Shown piece by piece: positions 27,754 to 36,754 of a DNA stretch of 64,000 nucleotides. Within the stretch, counting starts at the first letter, position 1. Every line of letters starts with the position of its first letter. Origin of the DNA: Luteimonas sp. RC10 (GTDB taxonomy: Bacteria; Pseudomonadota; Gammaproteobacteria; Xanthomonadales; Xanthomonadaceae); the NCBI RefSeq assembly GCF_014192745.1, contig NZ_JACHYJ010000001.1, forward strand, positions 310,001 to 374,000, given 5' to 3'. The position numbers and the translations under genes were made by a program. A model generated the notes under the pieces. The model had not been told where the DNA came from. It saw only the letters and a program-made list of their open reading frames with translations, and ran no database searches.

Positions 27754-29038
27754 GCGAAAGCCCTTGCTGGACGAGGTTGTAGAACGGGGTGGCCAGCCGC
27801 GGCAGGTCGCCGGGGACCTCGCGCGGCAGGTGCTGGGCGAGCAGGATCGCGATCGCGTGCTGGGACGGGTCGATGACGAAGTGCGTCGACGCCGCGCCCG
27901 ACCAGCCGACCTGGCCCGGCGCGCCGAGGCGTCCGCGTGCGGCCGGGTCGAGCTGCACCGCCAGCCCCAGGCCGAAGCCCTCGGCCGGACTGAACTGCGT
28001 ATGCGGCTGCGCCAGATGGCCGAGTTGGTTCCGCAGCATCGCCGCGACCGTCTCTTCGCGCAGATAACGGCGGCCGTCGAGCACGCCGCCGCCGAGCAGC
28101 ATGCGGCACAACCGCAGGTAATCGGCCGCGGTCGAGTACAGGCCGCCGGCACCACTGGTGTAGGGATTGAGCGATGCGCCCGGCGTCGTCGCGCTGGGGC
28201 CATCGGCCAGGCGCAGGCGGCCGTCGTCGCCCAGCGTGGTGATGTCGACCACGCGGCCGCGCGCCTCGGCCGGCACCGAAAAGCCGGTGTCGGGCATGTC
28301 CAGCGGCTGGAACAGGCGCGTGCGCAGGAAGGTGTCCAGCGATTGCCCCGACACCACCTCGACCAGCCGCGCCAGCACCTCGGTCGCGGCGCCGTCATAG
28401 GCGAACGTCGTGCCCGGATCGTGCTGCAGCGGCAACGCCGCCAGCCGCTGCACATAGCCGGCCAGGTCGGGCGCGCCGTGCAGGTCGGCGGCCTCGCGCA
28501 GCTGCAGCACCGGGCCGTCGCCGATCGCAATGCCGCTGGTGTGGGTCAACAGATGGCGGATGGTCAGCGCACGCGCCGGCGCGCGCCGCGTGCCGTCGGC
28601 CTGGAGCACGCGCAGATCGGCGAACTCGGGCAGATGCCGGGCGATGTCGTCGTCCAGGCCGATCCTGCCGTCGTCGCAGAGCATCAGCACCGCCACCGAC
28701 ACCACTGGCTTGGTCATCGAGTAGATGCGGAAGATCGCATCGGCGCGTATCGGCCTGCGCTGCGCGAGATCCAGATGGCCGGCGACGTGGGTATGCGGCG
28801 GCCGGCCGTCCTGCCACACCGTCGCCACGACGCCGACGTAGCCGGCATCGGCCACGGCGGCATCGAGGAACCGGTCGAGCGGCTGCCAGCGCGTGGCCTG
28901 GGACGCGGCGGCATCGCCGCCGGCCCAGACCGGCGCGATCGCCGCCAGCAGCGCCAGTGCGGCCGCCCAGGCGACACCGCGTCGCGCGCCGGCGATGGGC
29001 CGCCGCCCAGTGTCCCGCTGCACCCGCACTTCCCGCAT
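27746..29038 (-). CDS. Exported serine hydrolase, beta-lactamase class C / esterase family
   Basis: A 430-residue protein. An N-terminal hydrophobic segment ends at about residue 39 (WAAALALLAAIAPVWAGG). The nucleophile motif is FRIYSMTKPVVSVAVL (SxxK as SMTK), the tyrosine region is TTFAYDGAATEVLARLVE, and the third motif is near GWSGAASTHFVID. This is the EstB/CubicO branch, which contains esterases and peptidases rather than antibiotic-resistance enzymes. It starts 25 bases after the TonB receptor stop, so it is the second gene of the operon and may de-esterify or trim the imported substrate in the periplasm. Confidence 0.88.
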   Translation of the reverse strand: MREVRVQRDTGRRPIAGARRGVAWAAALALLAAIAPVWAGGDAAASQATRWQPLDRFLDAAVADAGYVGVVATVWQDGRPPHTHVAGHLDLAQRRPIRADAIFRIYSMTKPVVSVAVLMLCDDGRIGLDDDIARHLPEFADLRVLQADGTRRAPARALTIRHLLTHTSGIAIGDGPVLQLREAADLHGAPDLAGYVQRLAALPLQHDPGTTFAYDGAATEVLARLVEVVSGQSLDTFLRTRLFQPLDMPDTGFSVPAEARGRVVDITTLGDDGRLRLADGPSATTPGASLNPYTSGAGGLYSTAADYLRLCRMLLGGGVLDGRRYLREETVAAMLRNQLGHLAQPHTQFSPAEGFGLGLAVQLDPAARGRLGAPGQVGWSGAASTHFVIDPSQHAIAILLAQHLPREVPGDLPRLATPFYNLVQQGLSHD

Positions 29039-29063
29039 GACCTACGCCCCGCCCTCGTTTCGA

Positions 29064-31286
29064 TCAGAACGCGATCGTATGGGTGAGCGACACCATGCGC
29101 CCGCGACCGGCCCAGTAGTTCTGCCAACCGGGAACCTGCGACCAGCTGAGGATGTACTGCTTGTCGAACAGGTTCTCGATGCCGAGCGTGAGCTTGCCGT
29201 AGCGGCCGGTGTCGTAGTTCACGCCGAGGTCGACCAGGGTGTAGCCCTTGGTGTTCTCTTCGTAGGTGAAGGCCCTGCCGTCGTACTCGCGCACGTCGCT
29301 GCCCGACAGATGACGGTCGAACAACTTGGTCGCACCCAGCGTCAGGTCGGCATCGGGGGCGAAGTTCCAGGTCACCGAGACCGCGAGCTTGTCGGGGTTG
29401 GCATCGAGCACGCCCATCGGCTTGTTGAGACCACCGGCGCCGTAGCTGCCGTCGGCCGCCTCGGCCCAGAACGCGGTCTTGCCGCGGATCCGCGAATAGA
29501 TGCCGGACACCTTCCACTGCGGGTTGAAACGGTACTCGCCGTTGGCCTCGAAGCCGCGGATGCGCACCGGGGCGCGCGCCATCACGAAGTCGTTGCTGAC
29601 CGGATCGACCGACAGCGTCGAACCGAACGGCGACTTGGAGTCGTAGTAGGACGCGCCGAACGCCGCCGAGTCGCCGCGCCAGTTGAAGCCGACTTCCTTG
29701 TTGGTGACGATGATCGGATCCAGATCGGCGATGCGATCGACCGACTGGCCCGGCACGTTGATGTTGCGCAGCGGGATGCCGATGTTGGCCAGGCCGAAGC
29801 CCTCGCCGTAGGACGCGAACACCGACCAGGTGTCGGTGATGCGCCAGATCGCACCGAGGTTCTTCATCGTCTCGGTGTACTCCAGCCCGCCGCCCTGCAC
29901 GAACACGCTGTTGCGATAGGCGGTGGTGGTGTAGCTGTCGACATGCAACTCGCCATCCTCGCGGCGCAGGCCGCCGCTGAGCGTCACCGGGCCCACGTCC
30001 CAGGTCAGCTGCGCGTACGGCGCAACGCTGCTGTACTCCATCGGCGGCACCCACACACGGTTGGTCAGCGCCAGCCGCTGGGCGGCCTCGTCCTCGACCA
30101 CGTCGACGCCGGTGCGCAGCTGCAGCCCCGGCACGCCGAACAGATCACCGCGGGTCCAGCTGGTGCGCAGACCGCGCTTCTTGGACACGATCTCCGACTG
30201 GTCGTAGATGCGCTTGCTCTCGTCGAAGTTGTCATCGACCTTCACCAGCTGGCGGTCGTCGCCGTCCTCGGGCAGATAGCGCATCGCCTGGTCGGCCCAG
30301 TAGACGTCGGCAGTGAACGTGCCGCCGAACAGGTCGCCGTGGCTGTAGTTGAGCGCGGCCTGCTGGAAGTCGTTGAACTCGGTCAGCGAGCCTGCGATCT
30401 GGCCGCGCTCGGAGGTGTTGGTGCTCGGAATCGGGCACTCGACCGGGTCGTAGCGGCAGCCTTCGACCTGCTTGTAGTTGCCCTTGCCCTCGATGCGGAA
30501 GTCGCTCAGGCTCAGCTGCAGGCGCTGCACACCGCCCTCACCGAAGTTGGCGCCCAGCTTGGCGTAGAGGTTGCGCGATTCCGAATCGGCCAGCGAGCCG
30601 CTGGTGTTCATGCCGATGCGGCGGCCGTTGCCGTCGTAGGAAATGCCGCGGTCGATGTACGAAGCGCTGAGCAGCGCATCGAAGTCGTCGCTCTTGTAGG
30701 CGTGGTTGACGCCCAGCTTCCAGCCCGCGCTGTCGCTGCCCGACTGGGTCGAGTAGCGCGAGATCACCGTGGTCTCGTGGCCTTCGGCCGTCGGCACCTT
30801 GGAGATGTAGTTGATGATGCCGCCGGCCGCGCCGATGCCTTCCGACGCCGACGGGCCGTTGATGACCTCGATGCGGCCGACCAGGCCCATGTCGGTGAAC
30901 GTGCCGTTGCGATTGCCCTCGCGCAGCGGCGAGCCCTGCGGGATGCCGTCGAACAGGCGCAGCGCGATGCGGCCGCGCAGCGTCTCGCCCGAGTTGCTCA
31001 TCGCCTGCGAGGACTCGGCGTAGCCGGGCACCGTGCGCGCCAGCACCGCGGTCGCGTCCTCGGTCAGCGCCAGCGTGTGCGCGACCTGCTCCTGCGACAC
31101 CAGGCTGATCGCGCCGGGAATCTTGTCGATCGAGGTGGCCACGCGCGTGCCGGTCACGACCATGCGGTCCAGGTTCACGGCATCGCGGTCGCGGGTGCGC
31201 TCGTCGGCGTCGTCGGCCTGCTGCGCCCAGGCGGCGGCAGGCAGCAGCAGGATGCAGGCGATCGCGGCGGAAAGCGGCTTGATCAT
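29064..31286 (-). CDS. TonB-dependent receptor of the GH127 locus
   Basis: A 740-residue outer-membrane receptor without an STN domain. Signal peptide MIKPLSAAIACILLLPAAAWAQ; TonB box region near NLDRMVVTGTRVATS; plug text GRIEVINGPSASEGIGAAGGIINYISK; barrel ending with SLTHTIAF (terminal Phe). The plug signature is of the siderophore-receptor type, but the operon (hydrolases plus sugar kinase) points to a carbohydrate or glycoside. No strong Shine-Dalgarno is seen before the ATG at 31286. The 200-base upstream region holds several AT-rich dyads. Confidence 0.93.
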   Translation of the reverse strand: MIKPLSAAIACILLLPAAAWAQQADDADERTRDRDAVNLDRMVVTGTRVATSIDKIPGAISLVSQEQVAHTLALTEDATAVLARTVPGYAESSQAMSNSGETLRGRIALRLFDGIPQGSPLREGNRNGTFTDMGLVGRIEVINGPSASEGIGAAGGIINYISKVPTAEGHETTVISRYSTQSGSDSAGWKLGVNHAYKSDDFDALLSASYIDRGISYDGNGRRIGMNTSGSLADSESRNLYAKLGANFGEGGVQRLQLSLSDFRIEGKGNYKQVEGCRYDPVECPIPSTNTSERGQIAGSLTEFNDFQQAALNYSHGDLFGGTFTADVYWADQAMRYLPEDGDDRQLVKVDDNFDESKRIYDQSEIVSKKRGLRTSWTRGDLFGVPGLQLRTGVDVVEDEAAQRLALTNRVWVPPMEYSSVAPYAQLTWDVGPVTLSGGLRREDGELHVDSYTTTAYRNSVFVQGGGLEYTETMKNLGAIWRITDTWSVFASYGEGFGLANIGIPLRNINVPGQSVDRIADLDPIIVTNKEVGFNWRGDSAAFGASYYDSKSPFGSTLSVDPVSNDFVMARAPVRIRGFEANGEYRFNPQWKVSGIYSRIRGKTAFWAEAADGSYGAGGLNKPMGVLDANPDKLAVSVTWNFAPDADLTLGATKLFDRHLSGSDVREYDGRAFTYEENTKGYTLVDLGVNYDTGRYGKLTLGIENLFDKQYILSWSQVPGWQNYWAGRGRMVSLTHTIAF

Positions 31287-31417
31287 GTCGAAGTCTCTGA
31301 AGGAGTGCGTGGCGGCCGGGCGTGCCGGCGGCGGCCTGGAGGCTGTGGAACCGGCGGCGCAATGCGTCCTCCGGTGGCGAGAGAGACTAGGCGTCCGCGC
31401 CACAGCGATGCACCGCC

Positions 31418-31484
31418 TGAACGTATGTTCAAACCGAAGTTTTTATTGCTTACGAGGCAAGCAAATATTTGTTGCGCCGCAACA
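31418..31484. promoter_or_regulatory. Cluster of dyads upstream of the TonB receptor
   Basis: Three inverted repeats sit in an AT-rich patch of an otherwise GC-rich window: TGAAC-GTAT-GTTCA at 31418-31431, TTGCTT/AAGCAA at 31446-31451 and 31459-31464, and TGTTGCG-C-CGCAACA at 31470-31484. The last is seven bases beyond the LysR stop and could be its terminator; the others are candidate operators for the receptor operon. Confidence 0.45.
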
Positions 31485-31490
31485 TTTCGT

Positions 31491-32393
31491 TCACTCCGAG
31501 ACCGCGCCCTCGTCGCGCGCCGGCGCCCGGGCGGCAGTGCGGCACTGCTCACGCAGCGCCGCAACCAGCCGGCTGCGCACACTGGCGGTCGACCACACGA
31601 TGCCGATGCGCCGGGGCTCGGCCGGTTCGGGCAGCGGCAATCGCGCCAGCCGCAGCCCGGCCGGCCATGGCTGCTGCCAGTCGGGCACCAGCGACACGCC
31701 CAGGCCGCGGTCGACCATGACCGCGATCGCGTTGAGCGCGTTGAGCTCGAAGCGCTCGCGCGGCACGATCCCGACCCGGCGCAGATAGTCGTCGGCCTGG
31801 CGGCCGCCCCACTGGTGGCGGTCATAGCGGATCAGCGGTTCCTCGGCCAGCAGCGCATGCGGATCGCGATGGGCCAGGTGCTGCGGCGCGAGCACGATCA
31901 ACGGTTCCTCGCGCAGCACTTCCCAGTCGCAGGTCTTGGGCAGCGCGAACGGCGCCTGCAGCACGATCGCCGCGTCCAGCTCGCCGCGCTCGACATCGGC
32001 GTAGAGCTCGGCCGAATAGCCCGGCTTGATGAAGACGTTGATCTGCGGCAACACGTTGACCATGCGCGCCAGCACGTCGGGCAGCATGCCGGCCAGCGCG
32101 GTCGGGCAGGCGCCCAGCCGCAGCTCGCCCGACAGCGCGCGGTCGTTGGCGACGCTGCGCAGGTCGGCCACGTCGCGCAGCAGGTCGCGGGCACGCTGCA
32201 GGATCCGCGCCCCGGGCTCGGTCACGCAGACCGTGCGCCCGGCACGCGCGATCAACGGCGCGCCCAGCTCGCGTTCGAGCGTGCGGATCTGCTGGGCGAC
32301 CGCGGCCGGGGTGATGTTGAGGTAGCGCGCCGCAGCGGCCATCGACCCGCGGTCGACCACGTGCACGAAGGTGTTGAGGAACTGGGTATCCAA
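31491..32393 (-). CDS. LysR-family transcriptional regulator
   Basis: A 300-residue LysR protein. The HTH covers about residues 2-60 (TFVHVVDRGSMAAAARYLNITPAAVAQQIRTLERELG), then a standard effector-binding domain (LRLGACPTALAGMLPDVLARM, VDRGLGVSLVPDW). It sits on the same strand between the propeller/symporter gene and the TonB receptor, and its stop is 204 bases before the receptor start. That gap contains dyads, so it may regulate one or both flanking units. Confidence 0.9.
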   Translation of the reverse strand: MDTQFLNTFVHVVDRGSMAAAARYLNITPAAVAQQIRTLERELGAPLIARAGRTVCVTEPGARILQRARDLLRDVADLRSVANDRALSGELRLGACPTALAGMLPDVLARMVNVLPQINVFIKPGYSAELYADVERGELDAAIVLQAPFALPKTCDWEVLREEPLIVLAPQHLAHRDPHALLAEEPLIRYDRHQWGGRQADDYLRRVGIVPRERFELNALNAIAVMVDRGLGVSLVPDWQQPWPAGLRLARLPLPEPAEPRRIGIVWSTASVRSRLVAALREQCRTAARAPARDEGAVSE

Positions 32394-32497
32394 GGGCGCG
32401 GTCCTGGAGGACGCTGGCGGCGACGCGCCAGCCTACCCGCGCGGCGGCCGCCTGCGCCCCTGCCGAAGGGCCTGGGCGCTGGCCGCCACGGGCCGGT

Positions 32498-34900
32498 TCA
32501 GGCGTCGGCCTTGCGGGTATGGATGGTCAGCCCCTCGAGCGAACGGGCGGGCGGGGCGAAGAACAGGCTGGCCACGTAGCCGATCACGATGCACAGCATG
32601 ATCGAGATGCCGAGGTAGAAGTACGGGTGCACCAGGTTGAACGACCAGGCCAGCAGGGTCAGCGCGATGCTGCCGCCGATGCCGATCGCCACCCCCGGCG
32701 AGTTCGCCCGCTTGGTGAACATGCCCAGCGTGTAGGCGCCGGCGAAGCCGCCGCCGAGCAGGCCGGCCAGTTCGATCGACACGTCGAACAGCGAATGGAT
32801 GTCGTAGCGCGAGAGCACCAGCGCCAGGCCCATGCCGGTCAGCCCGACCACCACCGTCATCCACTCGGCGAAGCGCACGCTGCCCTTCTCGGTCGGTGCC
32901 TTGGCCAGTCGCGAATAGAAGTCCACCGACAGCAGCGTGGCGACGCTGTTGATGATGCTCGACAGCGTCGACATCGCCGCGGCGAAGATGCCGGCGATGA
33001 TCAATCCAGTCACGCCGACCGGCAGCTCGGCGGCGATGAACAACGGGAACGTCGCATCGATCGGCAGCAGCGGGTCGAGCCGCTCGGGGTTCTGCCGGTA
33101 GTACATCCACAGCGCGGTGCCGATGCTGTAGAACACGAAGCCGCCGGGGATCATGATCGCCGCGAACACCCAGATCGAGCGGCCCGCCTCCTTGTCCGAA
33201 CTGGTCGCCAGCGTGCGCTGCATCAGCACCTGGTCCTTGGGGAAGGTCAGCACCACGTCGAACACGACCAGAAAGATGAAGCCCCAGACGGTGGCCTTGG
33301 TCAGATCGAAGCTGAAATCCAGCAGCTTGGTCTTGTGCTCGATCGCAACCGCTTCGCGCACCGCGTCCAGGTCGCTGCCCAGCGACACCAGGATGAAAAC
33401 GATCGCGAACACCGCGCCGCCCATCTTCACGAACACCTGCACGAAGTCCGTCCACACCACCGCGCGCATGCCGCCCATCGCGGTGTAGATGATCGTGAAC
33501 ACGCCCATGATCATGATGCTCCACACCACCGGGATGCCGGTGATCGTCGCGATCGCCAGTGCCGGCAGGAACAGGATCACGCTCAAGCGGCTGCCGACCT
33601 GCATCGCGATCGCCAGCGCACTGGCCAGCATCCGGATCGCCGGGTGGAAACGCGTTTCCAGGTATGAGAACACCGACATCAGGTCCAGTCGGCGCAGCAA
33701 CGGCACGATCCACACCGCGACGAACATCAGGCCCAGCACCGCAATGAGATTGTTGGTCAGGTACTGCCAGTTGGTCTCGTAGGCCTTGGCCGGAATCGCG
33801 ATGAAGCTGATCGAACTGGTGTTGGTCGCATACAGGCTCACGCCGGCCACCCAGAACGGGATGCTGCGCCCGCCCATGAAGAAGTCCGACTCCGAGGCGG
33901 TCTGGTCCTTGAGATAGAAGTAGCCGCCGATGCCGAGCATCGCGACCAGGTAGACCACGATCACCACCCAGTCCAGCCAGTGCAGCAGATGCTTGCCCGA
34001 GCGCAGTTGCGCCGCGTGCAGGCCGCCGTCGGCCGAGGCCCAGACCAGGCCGCTGCGCCAGCCGGTGGCCAGGCGCGCCTCGCCGTCGAGCGTGGCCGGC
34101 AACACCGCCCAGGACCCGGTGATGGTGTGGAAGGTCTGCAGCGCCGGCTGCGCGCCCGGCGCCGGCCGCAACAGATAGAGCACATGCGCCTGGCCGATCG
34201 GCTGGGCCGAGCCGTCCACCACCGCGCCGGGCAGGGTGCCGCGGTCCTGCCAGCCTTCGGCCGGCGTCCACTGCCGGATGCGGCCGTCGACCGCGGTCAG
34301 GTACAGCGCGAACTTCTGCGCCGCCAGCGAAGACGGCGCGCTGCCGTGCGGCCACGGCGCTTGCGCGATCCAGCTGGCACCGGGCGTGGTGCGCGACAGC
34401 GCGTAGAACCGCGCCTGGCCGTCCGCGTCCAGACCGGCGGCGTACAGCACCCCGGCCAGCACCGCCAGGCGGGCATGCGCGATCGGCTCGGGCAATGCCG
34501 GCAACGGCTGCACGACCAGTGCCCCCGACACCAGCGCCAGCGTCGCCGCCTCCTGCGCCATGCCCCCATCGCCCAGCAACAGATGCGTCCCGGCGCCGTC
34601 GGGCGTCGCCGCCTGCAGGCGCGTCACCGAGACCCCGGCCGGCAAGGCCAAGGCCTGCCAGCGACCATCCGCGCCCTCGCCGTCCAGGCGCCACGCGCGT
34701 TGGCCCGCGATCGCCAGCGGACGCTCCCCGAGCGTCAACAGCGCCTGCACACGCGCACCCTCGGGCAACGCCGCCAACGGCGTCGCATCGACCGAGGCCA
34801 GACTCTCGGCCTGCGCCGGCAGCACGGCGAACGCAGCCAGCAGCGCCAGCAGCACCGCCAGCAGCCCGGGACGCCGGCCCACGCGGTCAGCGCGCCGCAT
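32498..34900 (-). CDS. Sodium:solute symporter fused to an N-terminal exported beta-propeller-like domain
   Basis: An 800-residue protein with two parts. Residues 1-31 are a signal sequence (LLAVLLALLAAFAVLPAQA). Residues 35-320 form a repetitive propeller-like region with WRLDGEGADGRWQALALPAGV, YALSRTTPGASWIAQAPWPHG and WTPAEGWQDRGTLPGAV, as in kelch/NanM-type proteins, and would face the periplasm. From about residue 325 a full SSS transporter follows (LLHWLDWVVIVVYLVAMLGIGGYF, SDFFMGGRSIPFWVAGVSLYATNTSSISFIAIPAKAY), with 13 or so membrane helices. It imports a solute with sodium. Its start overlaps the end of the CitE-like gene by 14 bases. Propeller/SSS fusions suggest binding or isomerising the sugar before transport. 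Confidence 0.86.
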   Translation of the reverse strand: MRRADRVGRRPGLLAVLLALLAAFAVLPAQAESLASVDATPLAALPEGARVQALLTLGERPLAIAGQRAWRLDGEGADGRWQALALPAGVSVTRLQAATPDGAGTHLLLGDGGMAQEAATLALVSGALVVQPLPALPEPIAHARLAVLAGVLYAAGLDADGQARFYALSRTTPGASWIAQAPWPHGSAPSSLAAQKFALYLTAVDGRIRQWTPAEGWQDRGTLPGAVVDGSAQPIGQAHVLYLLRPAPGAQPALQTFHTITGSWAVLPATLDGEARLATGWRSGLVWASADGGLHAAQLRSGKHLLHWLDWVVIVVYLVAMLGIGGYFYLKDQTASESDFFMGGRSIPFWVAGVSLYATNTSSISFIAIPAKAYETNWQYLTNNLIAVLGLMFVAVWIVPLLRRLDLMSVFSYLETRFHPAIRMLASALAIAMQVGSRLSVILFLPALAIATITGIPVVWSIMIMGVFTIIYTAMGGMRAVVWTDFVQVFVKMGGAVFAIVFILVSLGSDLDAVREAVAIEHKTKLLDFSFDLTKATVWGFIFLVVFDVVLTFPKDQVLMQRTLATSSDKEAGRSIWVFAAIMIPGGFVFYSIGTALWMYYRQNPERLDPLLPIDATFPLFIAAELPVGVTGLIIAGIFAAAMSTLSSIINSVATLLSVDFYSRLAKAPTEKGSVRFAEWMTVVVGLTGMGLALVLSRYDIHSLFDVSIELAGLLGGGFAGAYTLGMFTKRANSPGVAIGIGGSIALTLLAWSFNLVHPYFYLGISIMLCIVIGYVASLFFAPPARSLEGLTIHTRKADA

Positions 34901-35774
34901 CGCGTTCCACCTGGGCCAGCACGCGCTCGGCACGCTTGAGATACGGCGCATCGATCATGCGCCCCTCGACCACGCAGACCCCCAAGCCCTGCGCACGCGC
35001 AGCGTCCGCGGCATCGACGATCCGACGCGCATCGGCCTGTGCCTGGGCGTCGACCGAGAACACCGCGTGCGCCAACGGCACCTGCCGCGGGTGGATGCAG
35101 CTCTTGCCGATGAATCCCAACTGCTGCGCCATCGTCGCCTCGTGCTCGAAACCGGCATCGTCGTGGAAATCTGCGTAGGCCCCATCGCAGGCGAACACCC
35201 CCGCCTCGCCCGCGGCCAGCGCCACCTGCAGCATCACCGCCTGCACGTGCGCGGCCACATCGCGCCGGATCCCCGCCGGCTCGAACAGATCGCCCAGCCC
35301 CAGCTGCAGCCCGGCCACGCGCGGATGCGCGCCGGCGATCTCGGCCGCATTGCGCAATGCGCGCGGCGTCTCGATGTTGACCAGCAGGGCCGGCGCCCGC
35401 CGGGCCGGATCGGCCGGCAACGCCGCTTCCTGCGCCTCGATGCGCGCAACCGCCGCGCACAGCGCCTGGGCCGAGTCGATCTTGGGCAGGTTGATCAGGT
35501 CCGGGGACACCGGCAGCACCGCGGACAGATCGGCCTCGAAGTCGGCGGTATCGGGCGCATTGACCCGCACGATCGCCAGCGGCGCCGGGGCCGCACGGGC
35601 CGGGTCGCGCAGCGCGTGTTCGCCGAGAAACGCAGCGACCGCGGCGCGGGCCTCGGCCTTGCGCGACGACGCCACCGCGTCCTCCAGGTCGAACGACACC
35701 GCATCGGCGGGGCCAGCCCAGGCCTTCAGGAACAGGTCCGGACGCACGCCCGGCACGAACAGTTTGCTGCGCAT
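34887..35774 (-). CDS. HpcH/HpaI aldolase, citrate-lyase beta-like (CoA ester lyase)
   Basis: A 295-residue TIM-barrel lyase of the CitE/MclA type. Marks are RSKLFVPGVRPDLFLKAW, the magnesium-site region DAVSFDLEDAVA, LPKIDSAQAL, LLVNIETPRALRNAAEI with the metal Glu, and GFIGKSCIHPRQV, which is the CoA-lyase signature. The family cleaves malyl-, citramalyl- or citryl-CoA type esters. GGGAGGG lies just before the ATG at 35774. The stop is inside the start of the symporter gene, so the two proteins are made together. The substrate is unknown. Confidence 0.9.
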   Translation of the reverse strand: MRSKLFVPGVRPDLFLKAWAGPADAVSFDLEDAVASSRKAEARAAVAAFLGEHALRDPARAAPAPLAIVRVNAPDTADFEADLSAVLPVSPDLINLPKIDSAQALCAAVARIEAQEAALPADPARRAPALLVNIETPRALRNAAEIAGAHPRVAGLQLGLGDLFEPAGIRRDVAAHVQAVMLQVALAAGEAGVFACDGAYADFHDDAGFEHEATMAQQLGFIGKSCIHPRQVPLAHAVFSVDAQAQADARRIVDAADAARAQGLGVCVVEGRMIDAPYLKRAERVLAQVERDAAR

Positions 35775-36030
35775 CGGCCCTCCCGCAGATTGCGGACCGA
35801 AGTGTGCGCGATGCGGACATGCGCAAAAGTCGCTCTTGCGATCTTCAGACGATAGTTTTCGTGACGTGTGCGCAGGCAACACCCGGCGCCATTGCATGCC
35901 TCACCCAGGCGGCCTCGCTTGCCAGTCCATCGGCGTCGACCCAAGATGACGGCGCCGTGGGCATGCGCTGCGGCCCCGTTGCTCGTTGTCCCGGACCGCC
36001 GCGATCGCATCTTCCGTCCCGCCGACCGCC

Positions 36031-36750
36031 ATGTCCCCAGACCCCGCCGACAGGGCTCGCCCGCTGTGCGTCGCCCTGCTCGAAGACGACGATGTCCTGC
36101 GCGAGCGCATCCTGGTCCCCGGCCTGCGCCGGCATGGACTCGACGTGCGGCCACTGCGCACAGCCGCCGCGCTGACCGCGCTGCTTGCGCAGGCGCCGGT
36201 CGACCTGGTGATTCTCGACATCGGCCTGCCCGACAGCGACGGCTTCACCGTCACCCAGACACTGCAGGCCGCACACCCACATCTGGGCGTGGTGATCCTG
36301 AGCGGACGCGGCGAGCCGCCCGACCGGCTGCGCGGCCTGAGCGGCGGCGCCGATGCCTATCTGGTCAAGCCGGTCGAGATCGACATCCTGGCCGCCACGG
36401 TCTTCAGCCTCGCGCGGCGCCTGGCGCGCGGCCCGCAACGCGCCGAGGCTGGTTGGCAGTTGCAACCCGACGGCTGGTGTCTGTTCGCCCCCAATGGCCA
36501 GTCGACGGCATTGACCGGCTCCGAGCGCCACGTGCTGCGCCTGCTGTGGGCGCAGCCCGGGCAACTGGTGAGCCGCGAGGCCATCCTGGGCGCGCTGCCT
36601 GGCCGCGCACACGACGAAAGCGGCAGCGACCCTCATCGGCTCGACGTGCTCCTGCACCGCCTGCGACGCAAGGTGCTCACGCGCACCGGCCTGCCGCTGC
36701 CGTTGGACGCGGTGCGCGGCGAAGGCTACGTGCTGCGCCCGGCCGGCTGA
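36031..36750 (+). CDS. Response regulator, OmpR/PhoB-type
   Basis: A 239-residue regulator. Receiver domain at about residues 8-125 with acidic pocket LLEDDD, phosphorylation site VDLVILDIGLPDSDG and the lysine in DAYLVKPVE. The winged-helix output domain follows (TALTGSERHVLRLLWAQPGQLVSREAILGAL, LDVLLHRLRRKV, RGEGYVLRPAG). The ATG at 36031 (MSPDPADRA) fits the receiver boundary; no strong ribosome site is visible and an in-frame ATG at 35986 is possible. It converges with a histidine kinase gene with four bases between stops, an unusual layout for a cognate pair. Confidence 0.92.
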   Translation: MSPDPADRARPLCVALLEDDDVLRERILVPGLRRHGLDVRPLRTAAALTALLAQAPVDLVILDIGLPDSDGFTVTQTLQAAHPHLGVVILSGRGEPPDRLRGLSGGADAYLVKPVEIDILAATVFSLARRLARGPQRAEAGWQLQPDGWCLFAPNGQSTALTGSERHVLRLLWAQPGQLVSREAILGALPGRAHDESGSDPHRLDVLLHRLRRKVLTRTGLPLPLDAVRGEGYVLRPAG

Positions 36751-36754
36751 GCAC

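Noticed and set aside
27746..29038. Calling the serine hydrolase an antibiotic-resistance beta-lactamase
   Set aside because: The YxN and KTG-type motifs are not canonical, and the operon context is nutrient use.
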